A stretch of DNA of 64,000 nucleotides, from assembly GCF_002940205.1 (NCBI RefSeq), contig NZ_MDSK01000008.1, positions 1 through 64,000 of the forward strand. The letters run 5' to 3'. The stretch comes from Xanthomonas arboricola pv. guizotiae (GTDB taxonomy: Bacteria > Pseudomonadota > Gammaproteobacteria > Xanthomonadales > Xanthomonadaceae). How positions within the stretch are numbered: position 1 is the stretch's first letter; every line of letters starts with the position of its first letter. The notes beneath the pieces were generated by a model, which saw nothing but the letters and a program-made list of their open reading frames with translations, had not been told where the DNA came from and ran no database searches. The position numbers and the translations under genes are program-made. Shown piece after piece: positions 9,078 to 18,961 of this stretch.

Positions 9078-10148
9078 GTGATCAAACCGACATTGCCCGA
9101 CAACGAAGCCGAGCGGCTTGCGGCGCTGCGTCAGTACGAAGTGCTGGATTCGCCGCCCGAGCGTGCCTTCGACGACCTCACCATGATTGCCTCCACGCTG
9201 TGCGAGACGCAGATGGCGGCGGTGGTGCTGGTGGACGAACAGCGGCAATGGTTCAAGTCCGCGCATGGCGCGCCGCGCAGCGAAGCATCGCGCGACATCT
9301 CGTTCTGCGCGCATGCGATCCTGCGCCCGGACGAAGTGATGATGGTCGACGACACCTTGCTCGACCCGCGCTTCCACGACAATCCGATGGTGACCGGCAG
9401 CGCGGCGGTCCGCTTCTATGCCGGTGCGCCGTTGGTGACCAGCGAGGGCATGGCGCTGGGCTCGCTCTGCGTCTTCGACCAGACCCCGGCGCATCTGCGC
9501 GAAGAACAGCGTGCTGCCCTGCAGGCATTGTCGCGGCAGGCCGCGCATCTGCTGGAACTGCGTCTGGCCGGCAAGCGCCTGCGCCAGCAACTGCAAGAGC
9601 GCGAATGGTACGAGCAGCAGCTGGCCGGCTATTACGCGCAAATGGATGCGCTGAATGCCGATCTGGTCGAGCAGACCCGCACCGATCCGCTGACCGGCTT
9701 GCCCAATCGACGCGCGTTTTCAGTGGCCTTGGCCGCGGCCATGGAACAGACGCGTGCGGCAGGCCAGCCGTTGTCGGTGGCGTTGCTGGACGTGGACCAC
9801 TTCAAGACCGTCAACGACGTGCATGGGCACGACCAGGGCGATGTGGTGCTGCGCGAACTGTCGGCGTTGCTGCGTGCGCATGTGGCCGGTGCCGGCACCA
9901 TTGCGCGTTATGGCGGCGAGGAGTTCGTGCTGCTGCTGCCCAACGTGGATCTGCTGCAGGCGCGCGTGCAGTGCGAATACCTGCGCCAGAGCGTGGCGGT
10001 GATGACCATCGCGCTGCCGGTGACGGTGAGTATCGGCGTGGCCACGCTGCATCCGCAGGAAAGCGTGGAGGCGGTGATCAAGCGCGCCGACCAGGCCCTG
10101 TATGCGGCCAAGCGTGGCGGACGCGACCAGGTGGTGGCGTTGGGGTAG
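9078..10148 (+). CDS. GAF-domain diguanylate cyclase
   Basis: A 356-residue soluble protein with an N-terminal GAF sensor domain (about 1-165; NEAERLAALRQYEVLDSPPE is the usual opening). A short coiled linker and a C-terminal GGDEF domain follow. The active-site motif is GGEEF, preceded by DPLTGLPNRRAF and LLDVDHFKTVNDVHGHDQGD, so it should make c-di-GMP. There is no RxxD inhibitory site five residues before GGEEF, unlike the neighbouring GGDEF-EAL protein, so product inhibition may be absent. I chose the GTG at 9078 because GGGGAG lies eight bases upstream; an ATG at 9024 would add 18 residues. Confidence 0.87.
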   Translation: MIKPTLPDNEAERLAALRQYEVLDSPPERAFDDLTMIASTLCETQMAAVVLVDEQRQWFKSAHGAPRSEASRDISFCAHAILRPDEVMMVDDTLLDPRFHDNPMVTGSAAVRFYAGAPLVTSEGMALGSLCVFDQTPAHLREEQRAALQALSRQAAHLLELRLAGKRLRQQLQEREWYEQQLAGYYAQMDALNADLVEQTRTDPLTGLPNRRAFSVALAAAMEQTRAAGQPLSVALLDVDHFKTVNDVHGHDQGDVVLRELSALLRAHVAGAGTIARYGGEEFVLLLPNVDLLQARVQCEYLRQSVAVMTIALPVTVSIGVATLHPQESVEAVIKRADQALYAAKRGGRDQVVALG

Positions 10149-10236
10149 GTGGCGTGCGCACGCGGGTGCGTCATCGACAAGGCCGGTCGCGGCCTGGGCC
10201 GCTGCGACGGTGGCGTTTGTGGGTTGCGCCGTGCGG

Positions 10237-11184
10237 TCAGTCGACGATGTTTTTCGCCTCGGCAGTGCCGAGCAGCTCCGGGTGCACGATCTTGCGCCGG
10301 CGTTCCAGCACCGGATGCAGGAACACCGCGCCGAGGATGATCGCCACGCCGAGATAGAACTGCACGGCCAGCTCGCGTTGCTCGCCGAGCAGGGCGATCG
10401 CCAGCACGATGGCGTAGACCGGTTCGAGGTTGGTCACCAGCTGCACCGAGTAGGCGCTGAGATGGCGTAGCGCCACCAGCGCCAGCGCAAACGGCAGCAA
10501 GGTGCAGGCCAGCGACAGCACCAGCAGCAGGACGCCGTCGTGCAGGCCGGGCACGATCAGCAGGTCGCCATGCAACGACGGCAGCAACACCGGCATGGCC
10601 GGCGCCAGCACGCTCAGGGTCAGCGTGCCGGCGCCCAGTTCCAGTGCGGTGACGGTGAGCGGGTCGGCATGCGCCACCATGCGCTTGTTGAGCGAGCCGA
10701 ACAGGCCGACGAACACCGCCGAAATCGCGCCGACCACCACGCCGGCACGCATGCCATCCGGCACCCCGCCGACCACCAGCGCCACGCCGGGCAACACCGC
10801 CAGGCCGAACAGCAATTCGCGCGGGCGGAAGGGGCGCTGTGTCACCCATGGCTCGATCACGGCGGTGAACACCGGCGCCAGCGCGATGCAGGTCGCCGCC
10901 ACCGAGGCATTGGCCAGCTTGATCGCGCCGTAGAAGGTCAGCCAGTGCAGGGCCACCAAGGCGCCAATGCCGCAATAGCCCAGCACCACGCGTCCGGACA
11001 ATCCGCGCAGTCCGCGCCACACCCGCGGCAACAGCGCCAGCGCCACCACCACGATCAACATGCGCCACCACACCAGTGGCAACGCGGGCAGCGCGATCAG
11101 CTTGCCCAGGATCGCGGTGATGCCCCAGAGCAGCACGCAGAAATGGATTTGCAGTTGCGCCTTGCGCAGGTCGGTCGTGGGCAT
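10237..11184 (-). CDS. EamA-family (DMT) membrane transporter
   Basis: A 315-residue inner-membrane protein with about ten hydrophobic helices in two EamA repeats (roughly 8-140 and 155-295). This is the drug/metabolite transporter arrangement, whose members export amino acids, metabolites or drugs. The first helix ([15 protein letters not shown]) and the motif [19 protein letters not shown] fit the family. The C-terminal tail is charged. The start MPTTDLRK is chosen to begin just before helix 1; a longer frame adds unrelated Arg/Pro-rich residues. The substrate cannot be predicted. The next gene on this strand starts upstream after a 37-bp gap. Confidence 0.85.
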   Translation of the reverse strand: MPTTDLRKAQLQIHFCVLLWGITAILGKLIALPALPLVWWRMLIVVVALALLPRVWRGLRGLSGRVVLGYCGIGALVALHWLTFYGAIKLANASVAATCIALAPVFTAVIEPWVTQRPFRPRELLFGLAVLPGVALVVGGVPDGMRAGVVVGAISAVFVGLFGSLNKRMVAHADPLTVTALELGAGTLTLSVLAPAMPVLLPSLHGDLLIVPGLHDGVLLLVLSLACTLLPFALALVALRHLSAYSVQLVTNLEPVYAIVLAIALLGEQRELAVQFYLGVAIILGAVFLHPVLERRRKIVHPELLGTAEAKNIVD

Positions 11185-11221
11185 GCGCCATTGTTGCCGA
11201 AGACGCGACGCAACGCCCCTG

Positions 11222-12055
11222 CTAGCGCGACCCCAACGCCTGCAGCAACGCCATCGCCGCGGCCGGATTGCGCTCCTTGGCGGCACTGATGAAGAACACG
11301 AACACCTCGCGCGGCGTGGCTGCGGCGTGCGTCGATGCATCGACATGCGGCAGGTCTGCCACAACCTCGCCGCGCCGCCAGGCCTGGATGCGCTCGGCCC
11401 AGCGCGCCAGTGCCGGCGCCGGGTAGCCGGCATGCAGGCGCGCCTGGCTGCGCATCAGCCGCGCGTAGACAAAGTCGGTGGACAGATCGGCAAAGGACGG
11501 ATGCTCGTCCGAATCGGTGAACACCGTGGCCACCCCATGCCGGCGCACCAATGCCAGCAGCGAGGCATCCACTGCGTCGTGGTCGCGGATTTCCAGCACA
11601 TGGCGCAGCGCGCGCTTGCCGGCACGTTCGGGCAGCAACGACAGGAACGCGTCCAGGTCGTCGGCCTGCAGCCGATGCCCCTGCTCGAACTGCCACACCA
11701 GCGGCCCCAGCGTATCGCCGAGCTCGACGATACCGCCGATGAAGTCGTCCACCTGCGCCTGGGTGCCGGCCAGTCTGCGCGACTGGGTGATGCGGCGCGG
11801 TGCCTTGGCCGAGAAGACGAACCCGGGCGGCACCTGGTCGCGCCACTTCGCATAGGTGGCCGGTTGCTGCGTCCCGTAATACGTGCCGTTGATCTCGATG
11901 GCGGTGACGTGGCGGCTCGCATACTCCAGCTCGCGGCGCTGCACCAGCCCTTGCGGATAGAACATCCCCGCCCGCCATGGTGCATACACCCAGCCGCCGA
12001 TACCGACGTGGATGCCATCGAGCGCGGGCGGGGGGGCGGCGAACAGATCGGTCAT
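11222..12055 (-). CDS. DUF72 (YecE-like) protein
   Basis: A 277-residue protein with the DUF72 TIM-barrel-like pattern. It opens with [21 protein letters not shown], continues with [37 protein letters not shown], and ends with [26 protein letters not shown]72 proteins are widespread but have no settled biochemical role. The start at 12055 is preferred; an upstream ATG at 12067 adds four residues. It lies 37 bp upstream of the EamA gene on the same strand, so cotranscription is likely. Confidence 0.85.
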   Translation of the reverse strand: MTDLFAAPPPALDGIHVGIGGWVYAPWRAGMFYPQGLVQRRELEYASRHVTAIEINGTYYGTQQPATYAKWRDQVPPGFVFSAKAPRRITQSRRLAGTQAQVDDFIGGIVELGDTLGPLVWQFEQGHRLQADDLDAFLSLLPERAGKRALRHVLEIRDHDAVDASLLALVRRHGVATVFTDSDEHPSFADLSTDFVYARLMRSQARLHAGYPAPALARWAERIQAWRRGEVVADLPHVDASTHAAATPREVFVFFISAAKERNPAAAMALLQALGSR

Positions 12056-12334
12056 GACAGATTCCACGTTGGCGTGAGCGCGCGCCCGGCATGTCGAAGA
12101 CGCGCAGATGTGGCAAGCCGCGCAGATGATAGCCCCGCCGGCTGCGCAGCGAAGCCGCGGCTGCCAAACCGCTCGCGCGTACTGCCAGGCAGGCGCGGCT
12201 GTTGGCGCGGGGCGGCATGCGGGCGTTGCGCACCCGCTGCAGGCACCGCCCGGCCAGCCAGCTGGGCGATCGGCGGCTTACGCGGACGCGGCCATGCCGC
12301 TACCATCGCAGATCGCCACTTTCGGACCGCAGCG

Positions 12335-12835
12335 ATGACCTGGACCACGCCCGCTCTGTGTGACCGCTTTCCCGAGGTGAGCATCGCCGAACCGCTGTTC
12401 CGCTCCTATGGCGCAGCTGCGGCATTCTCCGGGCCGATCGTCACCGTGCGCTGTTTCGAGGACAACTCGCGGGTGCGCGAGCTGGCCTCCACGCCTGGCG
12501 ACGGCCGTGTGCTGGTGGTGGACGGGCAGGGTTCGTTGAAGCACGCGCTGCTGGGCGACCAGATCGCGATGCAGGCGGTCGCCAACGGCTGGGCCGGCGT
12601 GTTGATCCACGGCTGCGTGCGCGATGTGGAGATCCTGGCCACGCTGCCGCTGGGCGTGCTGGCGCTGGGCGCCTGCCCGCGCCGCACCGAGCGGCGCGAT
12701 CTGGGCGATGTGGATGTGCCGGTGAATTTTGCCGGCGTGGCCTTCGTGCCTGGCCATTGGCTGTATGCCGACGGCAATGGCGTGTTGGTGGCACCGCTGC
12801 CGCTGTCGCTGGACAGTGCCGGCGGATCGACCTGA
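12335..12835 (+). CDS. rraA: ribonuclease E activity regulator RraA
   Basis: A 166-residue RraA-fold protein. RraA binds RNase E and slows mRNA decay; relatives in the family are oxaloacetate decarboxylase/aldolases. Typical segments are TPALCDRFP at the start, [20 protein letters not shown], and [34 protein letters not shown], which holds the metal/substrate-site GCVRD. The start is assigned by alignment of this N-terminus with the family. It is 22 bp upstream of the serine hydrolase gene on the same strand. Confidence 0.92.
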   Translation: MTWTTPALCDRFPEVSIAEPLFRSYGAAAAFSGPIVTVRCFEDNSRVRELASTPGDGRVLVVDGQGSLKHALLGDQIAMQAVANGWAGVLIHGCVRDVEILATLPLGVLALGACPRRTERRDLGDVDVPVNFAGVAFVPGHWLYADGNGVLVAPLPLSLDSAGGST

Positions 12836-12857
12836 GCGAAAGAGAGGACGAGGGACA

Positions 12858-14453
12858 GTGACCGTGAACCGATGGCTGAGTGGAGGCGTGCTGATGCTGG
12901 CGAGCTTGGTGACGACGACGCAGGCGGCCGAGCTTCCCGCCGGCATGCAGCAGTTCGACGCGCAGATGGAACGCGTGCGCAAGCAGTTCGATGTGCCCGG
13001 CATTGCGGTGGCCATCGTCAAGGATGGGCAGGTGGTGCTGGAGCGCGGCTACGGCGTGCGCGAGATCGGCAAGCCTGCGCCGGTGCAGGCCGACACGCTG
13101 TTTGCGATCGCCTCCAACACCAAGGCCTTCACTGCCGCATCGCTGTCGATCCTGGCCGACGAGGGCAAGCTCTCGCTCGACGACAAGGTCATCGACCACC
13201 TGCCGTGGTTCCGCATGTCCGACCCGTACGTCAGCGGCGAGATGCGTCTGCGCGATCTGCTCGCGCACCGCAGCGGCCTGAGCCTGGGCGCGGGCGATCT
13301 GCTGTTCTGGCCGACCACCAGCTACAGCACCGACGAGGTGGTGCAGCGCCTGTCCAAGGTGCCGTTGAAGGGCGGTTTTCGCGATCGCTACGCCTACGAC
13401 AATATCCTGTACGCGGTGGCGCAGAAGGTGATCGAGCAGGTCTCCGGGCAGACCTATGCGGCGTTTCTGCAGCAACGCATCTTCGCCCCGGTGGGCATGC
13501 GCGGCACGCGCTTCAATGCCGACCATCTGCAGCCGGGCGACAACGCGGCCGTGGGCCATGCCAAATACGACTTCACCGAGCTGCGCACGGTCGCGCCGCT
13601 GACCTGGTCCAACAACTCCGGTGCCGGCGGCATCTATTCCAGCGCGCACGACATGGCGTTGTGGATGCAGGTGCAACTGGCCGGCGGCGTCCTGCCCGAT
13701 GGCAAGCCGCTGTTCAGTGCCAAACGGCAGCAGGAGATGTGGTCGATGATCACGCCGATTGCGATTGCCGACCCGGCCGTGCCGGAGCTGGCGGCGGCAC
13801 GCCCCAATTTTGCCGGCTATGGTGAGGGCTGGAGCCTGAGCGACTACCGCGGCCATCGGTTGGTGTGGCACACCGGCGGCTGGCCGGGCATGGTGTCGCG
13901 GCTGACGCTGGTGCCCGAGCAGCAGCTGGGCGTGGTGGTGCTGACCAATCAGGAGATCGGTGCGGCCTTCAATGCGGTGACGCTGCAGGTGCTGGATGCG
14001 TTCCTGCAGGTGCCGGCCACCGATTGGACCGCCGCCTTTGCCAAGGCGGTGTCCAAGGCCGACGGCGATGCGGACACCAGCTGGAAGAAGCATCAGCACG
14101 CACGCGCAGTGCGCTCCACGCCGTCGCTGCCGCTGCGCAGCTATGCGGCGACCTATCGCGACCCGTGGTACGGCGATGTGGTGATCCGCCAGGAGGGCAA
14201 GCGCCTGCGTCTGCAGTTTTCCAAGACCGCGCAATTGATCGGCACGCTGGAGCATTGGCAGCACGACAGCTTCATCGTGCGCTGGGACGATCGCAGCCTG
14301 AATGCCGATGCTTTCGTCAATTTCGCGCTGACCCCGGATGGCGCGGTGCGCGAGATGCGGATGGAGGCGATCTCGCCGCTGACCGATTTCAGCTTCGATT
14401 TCCAGGACCTGGTATTGACGCCGGTGGCAGCGGAGCAACCGGGGCACACGTGA
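12858..14453 (+). CDS. periplasmic serine hydrolase of the beta-lactamase/class C family
   Basis: A 531-residue exported protein. An N-terminal signal peptide (about 1-23, ending TTTQA) precedes a class C beta-lactamase-like domain. The catalytic tetrad SNTK (S86-K89, an SxxK motif), a YDN motif and HTGGW as the third box are present. The C-terminal 120 residues look like the DUF3471 domain often attached to such hydrolases. Family members include esterases, D-aminopeptidases and penicillin-binding-like enzymes, so the substrate is unknown. The start is GTG at 12858 with an AG-rich ribosome site just before; the in-frame GTG at 12864 is possible. Confidence 0.86.
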   Translation: MTVNRWLSGGVLMLASLVTTTQAAELPAGMQQFDAQMERVRKQFDVPGIAVAIVKDGQVVLERGYGVREIGKPAPVQADTLFAIASNTKAFTAASLSILADEGKLSLDDKVIDHLPWFRMSDPYVSGEMRLRDLLAHRSGLSLGAGDLLFWPTTSYSTDEVVQRLSKVPLKGGFRDRYAYDNILYAVAQKVIEQVSGQTYAAFLQQRIFAPVGMRGTRFNADHLQPGDNAAVGHAKYDFTELRTVAPLTWSNNSGAGGIYSSAHDMALWMQVQLAGGVLPDGKPLFSAKRQQEMWSMITPIAIADPAVPELAAARPNFAGYGEGWSLSDYRGHRLVWHTGGWPGMVSRLTLVPEQQLGVVVLTNQEIGAAFNAVTLQVLDAFLQVPATDWTAAFAKAVSKADGDADTSWKKHQHARAVRSTPSLPLRSYAATYRDPWYGDVVIRQEGKRLRLQFSKTAQLIGTLEHWQHDSFIVRWDDRSLNADAFVNFALTPDGAVREMRMEAISPLTDFSFDFQDLVLTPVAAEQPGHT

Positions 14454-14772
14454 TACATCACGCGTCCTGCGAGCGGGGCGCGGCCGCTGTTATGAGCGCG
14501 TAGCGGCCGGCGGCCACGGCAGCATCGACGCCTGGTCCAGGTCGGTGCGTGGCCGTGGGTGCCGTCGGTAGCGCAGTACGCGCTGCAGGAGGTGTCGATG
14601 ATGGCGCGCGTCGGCAACCGGGCTCGACGCGCCGGCATCGCGTGGTCGCGCCTGCCGGTGCTGGTGGGCCTGCCGACCCCCGCCGGCGCCTTGGCGCCCG
14701 TTGCGCGATAGCTATCGCCGGCCGGCACGGCTCGTTATGATCCGCGCACTTCTCAGGGATGTTGCCCAACGC
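14454..14772. other. intergenic region, no gene seen
   Basis: The 319 bp between the serine hydrolase and the antiporter is GC-rich. I find no ORF with sensible composition, no tRNA-like fold and no strong terminator. The stretch just before the antiporter holds an alternative in-frame start at 14737. Confidence 0.4.
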
Positions 14773-16038
14773 ATGACCACTCCGCAGATGTCTGTGTATT
14801 TCTTCTTGCAGGCTGCGGTGATCCTGCTGATCTGTCGTCTGGTGGGGTTGCTGGCCAAGCGGGTGGGGCAGCCGCAGGTGGTGGGCGAGATGATTGCCGG
14901 GGTGGCGTTGGGTCCGTCGCTGTTCGGCATGCTGCTGCCGGATGTGCAGGCGGCGCTGTTTCCCAGGCCGACGCTGGACGTGCTGTACGTGCTGGCGCAG
15001 TTCGGCGTGGGCCTGTACATGTTCCTGGTCGGCACCGACTTCCGCAGCGAGCATTTCCGCGCACGCTATCGCAGCGCGATGAGCGTGTCGCTGGCCGGGA
15101 TCGCGGTGCCGTTCGCATTGGCCTTCGCGATGTGTCCGTGGCTGATCAACGTGGAGGGCCTGTTCTCGGGAAAAGCCAAGTTGATGGAGGCCTCGCTGTT
15201 CCTGGGTGCGGCCATCGCCATCACCGCCTTCCCGATGCTGGCGCGCATCATTCACGAGCGCGGGCTGACCAATAGCCCGTTGGGCACGCTGGCACTCACT
15301 GCAGGTGCGTTCGACGATGCGGCGGCGTGGTGCATTCTTGCCGTGGTGCTGGCCAGCTTTGGCGGCAACTGGGGCAGCGCCTATCTGGCCATCGGCGGCG
15401 GCATTGCATATGCGGCGTTCATGATCTTTGTCGGCCGGCATCTGCTGTGTCGTCTCGAGCGTTACGTGGTGCAGGACCGACCGCTGAGCAATGGCGTGTT
15501 GGCGGTCATCCTGATGCTGTTCTGCCTCAGCGCCTGGGCGATGGATGCGATCGGCATCCATGCAGTCTTCGGCGGCTTCCTGCTCGGCGTGTGCCTGCCC
15601 AGGGGCGCGTTGACCGAAAAATTGCGCCGGATGCTGCAGCCGTTCGTGGTGGTGTTCCTGCTGCCGATGTTCTTCACCTATTCCGGCTTGAAGACGCAGC
15701 TGAGCGTGTTGCTGCAGCCGCAGATCCTGCTGGCCGGCGTGGCGATTCTGGCCGCATCGTTCATCGGCAAGGGACTGGCGTGCTGGGCCGCTGCACGCAT
15801 CACCGGCGAGAGCAACCGCGATGCGCTGGCGATCGGCTCGCTGATGAATGCACGCGGTTTGATGGAACTGATCATCATCAACATCGGGTTGCAGGCCGGG
15901 GTGATCGAACAAGGCCTGTTCTCGGTGCTGGTGCTGATGGCGATCCTCTCCACGCTGATGGCCACGCCGCTGTTCAACTGGATCATGCGTCGCCATGCCG
16001 ACCCGACCGCTGCGGTGCCGGGCCTGCAGCAGCGCTAA
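14773..16038 (+). CDS. CPA2-family cation/proton antiporter (Kef-like membrane domain)
   Basis: An integral inner-membrane protein of about 421 residues with 12 or so hydrophobic helices. It follows the Na+/H+ exchanger pattern: AAVILLICRLVGLLAKRVGQPQVVGEMIAGVALGPS at the N-terminus, TAGAFDDAAAWC (the conserved acidic DD pair in the ion path), and NARGLMELIIINIGLQ near the end. There is no C-terminal TrkA-N or RCK domain, so it is not a full-length Kef channel. It probably exchanges K+ or Na+ for protons. The ATG at 14773 begins directly before helix 1; an ATG at 14737 would add 12 residues. Confidence 0.87.
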   Translation: MTTPQMSVYFFLQAAVILLICRLVGLLAKRVGQPQVVGEMIAGVALGPSLFGMLLPDVQAALFPRPTLDVLYVLAQFGVGLYMFLVGTDFRSEHFRARYRSAMSVSLAGIAVPFALAFAMCPWLINVEGLFSGKAKLMEASLFLGAAIAITAFPMLARIIHERGLTNSPLGTLALTAGAFDDAAAWCILAVVLASFGGNWGSAYLAIGGGIAYAAFMIFVGRHLLCRLERYVVQDRPLSNGVLAVILMLFCLSAWAMDAIGIHAVFGGFLLGVCLPRGALTEKLRRMLQPFVVVFLLPMFFTYSGLKTQLSVLLQPQILLAGVAILAASFIGKGLACWAAARITGESNRDALAIGSLMNARGLMELIIINIGLQAGVIEQGLFSVLVLMAILSTLMATPLFNWIMRRHADPTAAVPGLQQR

Positions 16039-16214
16039 GGCACTTGCAGTGCGTCACCAAGGCGCGCGAGCTGCCATCGCATCACGCCTGTGCCGCGGTG
16101 TGGTCGCTTCGAGACCCCGAAGCCTGTTGCGGTACGAAGCGCCGGCGTTGCGCTGCTTGCGGGCATCTGCAGCATCGCGGCACTCTTGCAGCGCACACAG
16201 GTAGCCAAGACCCG

Positions 16215-16811
16215 ATGACCAAGACCAAGAAGAAAGCTGCACAGCAGGGGGTGCCGGCGCCTGCGCGGGTGTATCAGCTGCATGTTTCGCTGGTGGACAG
16301 CGCGCCGTTGATCTGGCGCCGCGTGCTGGTGGCTGGATCGCTGCGCCTGGCCACGCTGCATCGTGTATTGCAAGCGGTGCTGGGCTGGAGCGGCGCGCAT
16401 CCGTACGAATTCGACCTGGGCGGCGGCCGCTACGGCGAGTCCGGGCTGGATGTGCCGGAGCGGCCACGGCTCAAGCATGCCGCCCGGGTCACCATCGAAA
16501 GCGCGGTGGGCGAGCTGGAGCGGTTCGACTATTTCTACGGCGCCGGCGCGGGTTGGCGGCACCGCGTCCAGGTCGAGGCCATCCTGCCACCGGACGCGAG
16601 CCTGCGCGCGGCCCGTTGCGTGGACGGGGCCAATGCCTGCCCGCCGGAAAGCAGCGAAGGAATCGACAGCTACCAGGCCTTGCTGCGGATCATCGCCGAC
16701 CCGGAGCATGCGCAACATGTGCAGGAGCTGGCCACCCTGGGCGGGCGCTTCGATCCGGGCCATTTCGATCTGGTCGAGGTCAACCGCCTGCTCGCACGTG
16801 TCCGCGAGTGA
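16215..16811 (+). CDS. plasmid pRiA4b ORF-3 family protein
   Basis: A 198-residue soluble protein matching the pRiA4b ORF-3 domain. The typical opening is VYQLHVSLVDSAPLIWRRVLVAGSLRLATLHRVLQAVLGW, followed by HPYEF, a middle DYFYGAGAGWRHRV and a C-terminal GRFDPGHFDLVEVNRLL. The family is common on plasmids and in accessory DNA and has no established activity. The first 15 residues are Lys/Ala-rich. The gene is monocistronic by position, with 176 bp upstream that is free of other genes. Confidence 0.85.
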   Translation: MTKTKKKAAQQGVPAPARVYQLHVSLVDSAPLIWRRVLVAGSLRLATLHRVLQAVLGWSGAHPYEFDLGGGRYGESGLDVPERPRLKHAARVTIESAVGELERFDYFYGAGAGWRHRVQVEAILPPDASLRAARCVDGANACPPESSEGIDSYQALLRIIADPEHAQHVQELATLGGRFDPGHFDLVEVNRLLARVRE

Positions 16812-17006
16812 GCGCGACCGACGCCGCATGACCTGCAGTGACGCCCAGGCCATGCATGACTTGGGCAAGCGAAATCGATCCGGTTGCCTGGCGCGCGCAT
16901 CGCAGCCTGCCGCGCGTGATGCTGCAGCAGCCCGGCGCCAGCGCCACTGCAGCTTGACGCGCGATCGGCTAGCCTGATCTCCCGGTTTTTCCCGAAAGCG
17001 TCTGCG

Positions 17007-18839
17007 ATGTTCCGCTGGTTCGAATCCCTGATCGATGTCTTCCCGCCGATCGAGCGGGAAATGCCGCCGCGCAGCGTGTGGCGGTTCTATCTGCATTATC
17101 TGCGGCCGTTGTGGCCGATCCTGCTGGCCACGCTGATCGCCGGACTGCTACTGGCGTTGGTAGAAGTGGCGATGTTCGACTTCCTCGGGCGCATCGTCGA
17201 CATGCTGGCCGAGCGACCGGGAGCGGACTTCTTCCGCCGGCATGCCGGCGAATTGCTCTGGATGGCGGCGATCACGCTGGTGGCGCGCCCGCTGTTCACC
17301 GGGCTGCACAATCTGCTGGTCAACCAGGCGATCGTGCCGGGCCTGAGCAATCGCTCGCGCTGGCTGATGCACAACTACGTGGTACGGCAGAGCCTGGGCT
17401 TCTTCAACAACGATTTCGCCGGCCGGATCGCCAACCGGGTGATGCAGACCGGGACCTCGCTGCGCGAATCGGCAGTGCAGATGGTCGATGCGCTCTGGTA
17501 CATCGTGGTCTATACCGGCAGTGCGCTGTGGCTGTTTGCGCAGGCCGACCCGTGGCTGATGCTGCCGCTGCTGATCTGGCTGGTGGTGTATGTCGCGCTG
17601 ATGGCATTCTTCGTGCCGCGCATGAAGGCGCGTGCGTGGATCGCATCGGATGCACGCTCCAAAGCCACCGGTCGCATCGTCGATGGCTACACCAACATCT
17701 CCACGCTCAAGCTGTTCGCGCATGCCGGCCGCGAACAGGCCTATGTGCGCGATGCGATCGACGAGCTGGCGGTGAAGCATCGCGGGCAGACGCGCGTGAC
17801 CACCACGATGGATACCGCCATCGCGGTGGCCAACGGCTTCCTGATCGTGGGCACCTGCGGGCTGGGATTGTGGCTGTGGAGCCGCGGCCAGATCAGCGTC
17901 GGCGCGATCACGCTGGCCACCGGCCTGGTGATCCGCATCCACAACATGTCCGGCTGGATCATGTGGACGGTCAACGGCATCTTCGAAGACATCGGCAGCG
18001 TGCAGGACGGCATGCAGACCATCTCGCAGCCGGTGCTGGTGCAGGACGCGCCCGATGCCGTGCCGCTGCAGGTGACGCACGGCCAGGTGCAGTTCGAACA
18101 CATCCATTTCCATTACGGCAAGCGCGGCGGGGTGATCGCCGGGCTGGATCTGCAGGTGCGTGCCGGCGAAAAGATCGGCCTGGTCGGGCCGTCGGGCGCG
18201 GGCAAGTCGACCCTGGTCAACGTGCTGCTGCGGCTGTACGACCTGGAGCAGGGACGCATCCTCATCGACGGGCAGGACATCGCCCGGGTCACCCAGGAAA
18301 GCCTGCGCGGACAGATCGGCCTGGTCACCCAGGACACCTCGCTCCTGCATCGTTCGATCCGCGACAACCTGCTGTATGGCAGGCCGCAGGCCAGCGACGC
18401 GCAGATGCTGGAAGCGGTGCGCAAGGCGCGCGCGGAAGGCTTCATCGACACGCTGGTGGATGGCGAAGGCCGGCGCGGATTCGATGCCTATGTGGGCGAA
18501 CGCGGGGTCAAGCTGTCCGGCGGTCAGCGGCAGCGTATCGCGATTGCACGCGTGCTGCTGAAGGATGCGCCGATCCTGATCCTGGACGAGGCCACCTCGG
18601 CGCTGGACTCGGAAGTGGAAGCGGCGATCCAGGACAGCCTGGACGCGTTGATGGGCAACAAGACGGTGATTGCGATTGCGCACCGCCTCTCCACCATCGC
18701 GCGCATGGATCGGCTGGTGGTGATGGATGCCGGACGCATCGTCGAGACCGGCACGCATGCGCAACTGATCGCGCAGGGCGGCCTGTATGCACGCCTGTGG
18801 GCGCGGCAGACCGGCGGATTTGTTGCGGCGGATGGGTGA
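17007..18839 (+). CDS. ABC transporter, fused permease and ATPase (MsbA/multidrug exporter type)
   Basis: A 610-residue half-transporter. Six membrane helices lie within residues 25-320, and the nucleotide-binding domain occupies about 355-600. Walker A is GPSGAGKST (about 394-402), the signature is LSGGQRQRIAIAR (from about 502), and Walker B with its adjacent D-loop reads ILILDEATSALDSE. As a homodimer it should export a hydrophobic compound or lipid across the inner membrane; the substrate is not evident. The N-terminus contains DVFPPIEREMPP, a loop seen in this exporter subgroup. The 3' side is followed, 11 bp after the stop, by an 8-bp tandem repeat. Confidence 0.9.
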   Translation: MFRWFESLIDVFPPIEREMPPRSVWRFYLHYLRPLWPILLATLIAGLLLALVEVAMFDFLGRIVDMLAERPGADFFRRHAGELLWMAAITLVARPLFTGLHNLLVNQAIVPGLSNRSRWLMHNYVVRQSLGFFNNDFAGRIANRVMQTGTSLRESAVQMVDALWYIVVYTGSALWLFAQADPWLMLPLLIWLVVYVALMAFFVPRMKARAWIASDARSKATGRIVDGYTNISTLKLFAHAGREQAYVRDAIDELAVKHRGQTRVTTTMDTAIAVANGFLIVGTCGLGLWLWSRGQISVGAITLATGLVIRIHNMSGWIMWTVNGIFEDIGSVQDGMQTISQPVLVQDAPDAVPLQVTHGQVQFEHIHFHYGKRGGVIAGLDLQVRAGEKIGLVGPSGAGKSTLVNVLLRLYDLEQGRILIDGQDIARVTQESLRGQIGLVTQDTSLLHRSIRDNLLYGRPQASDAQMLEAVRKARAEGFIDTLVDGEGRRGFDAYVGERGVKLSGGQRQRIAIARVLLKDAPILILDEATSALDSEVEAAIQDSLDALMGNKTVIAIAHRLSTIARMDRLVVMDAGRIVETGTHAQLIAQGGLYARLWARQTGGFVAADG

Positions 18840-18850
18840 GGCGAACGATG

Positions 18851-18914
18851 CTTGAGTGCTTGAGTGCTTGAGTGCTTGAGTGCTTGAGTGCTTGAGTGCT
18901 TGAGTGCTTGAGTG
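18851..18914. repeat. simple sequence repeat, eight copies of an 8-bp unit
   Basis: Eight perfect head-to-tail copies of CTTGAGTG plus a 2-base remnant, starting 11 bp after the ABC transporter stop. No protein is encoded across it. Perfect arrays of this kind vary in copy number through slipped-strand replication. Confidence 0.95.
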
Positions 18915-18961
18915 CTCGATGCGAGAGGTCGCAGGCGGGCGTAGTAACCTCGAGATCTAGT

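Noticed and set aside
17016..17030. tRNA T-loop-like sequence GGTTCGAATCC
   Set aside because: It is the coding sequence for the start of the ABC transporter (FRWFES); no acceptor stem, anticodon arm or D-arm can be drawn around it.
18851..18914. CRISPR array
   Set aside because: The 8-bp units are contiguous with no spacers, so this is a simple tandem repeat. No cas gene is in the window.
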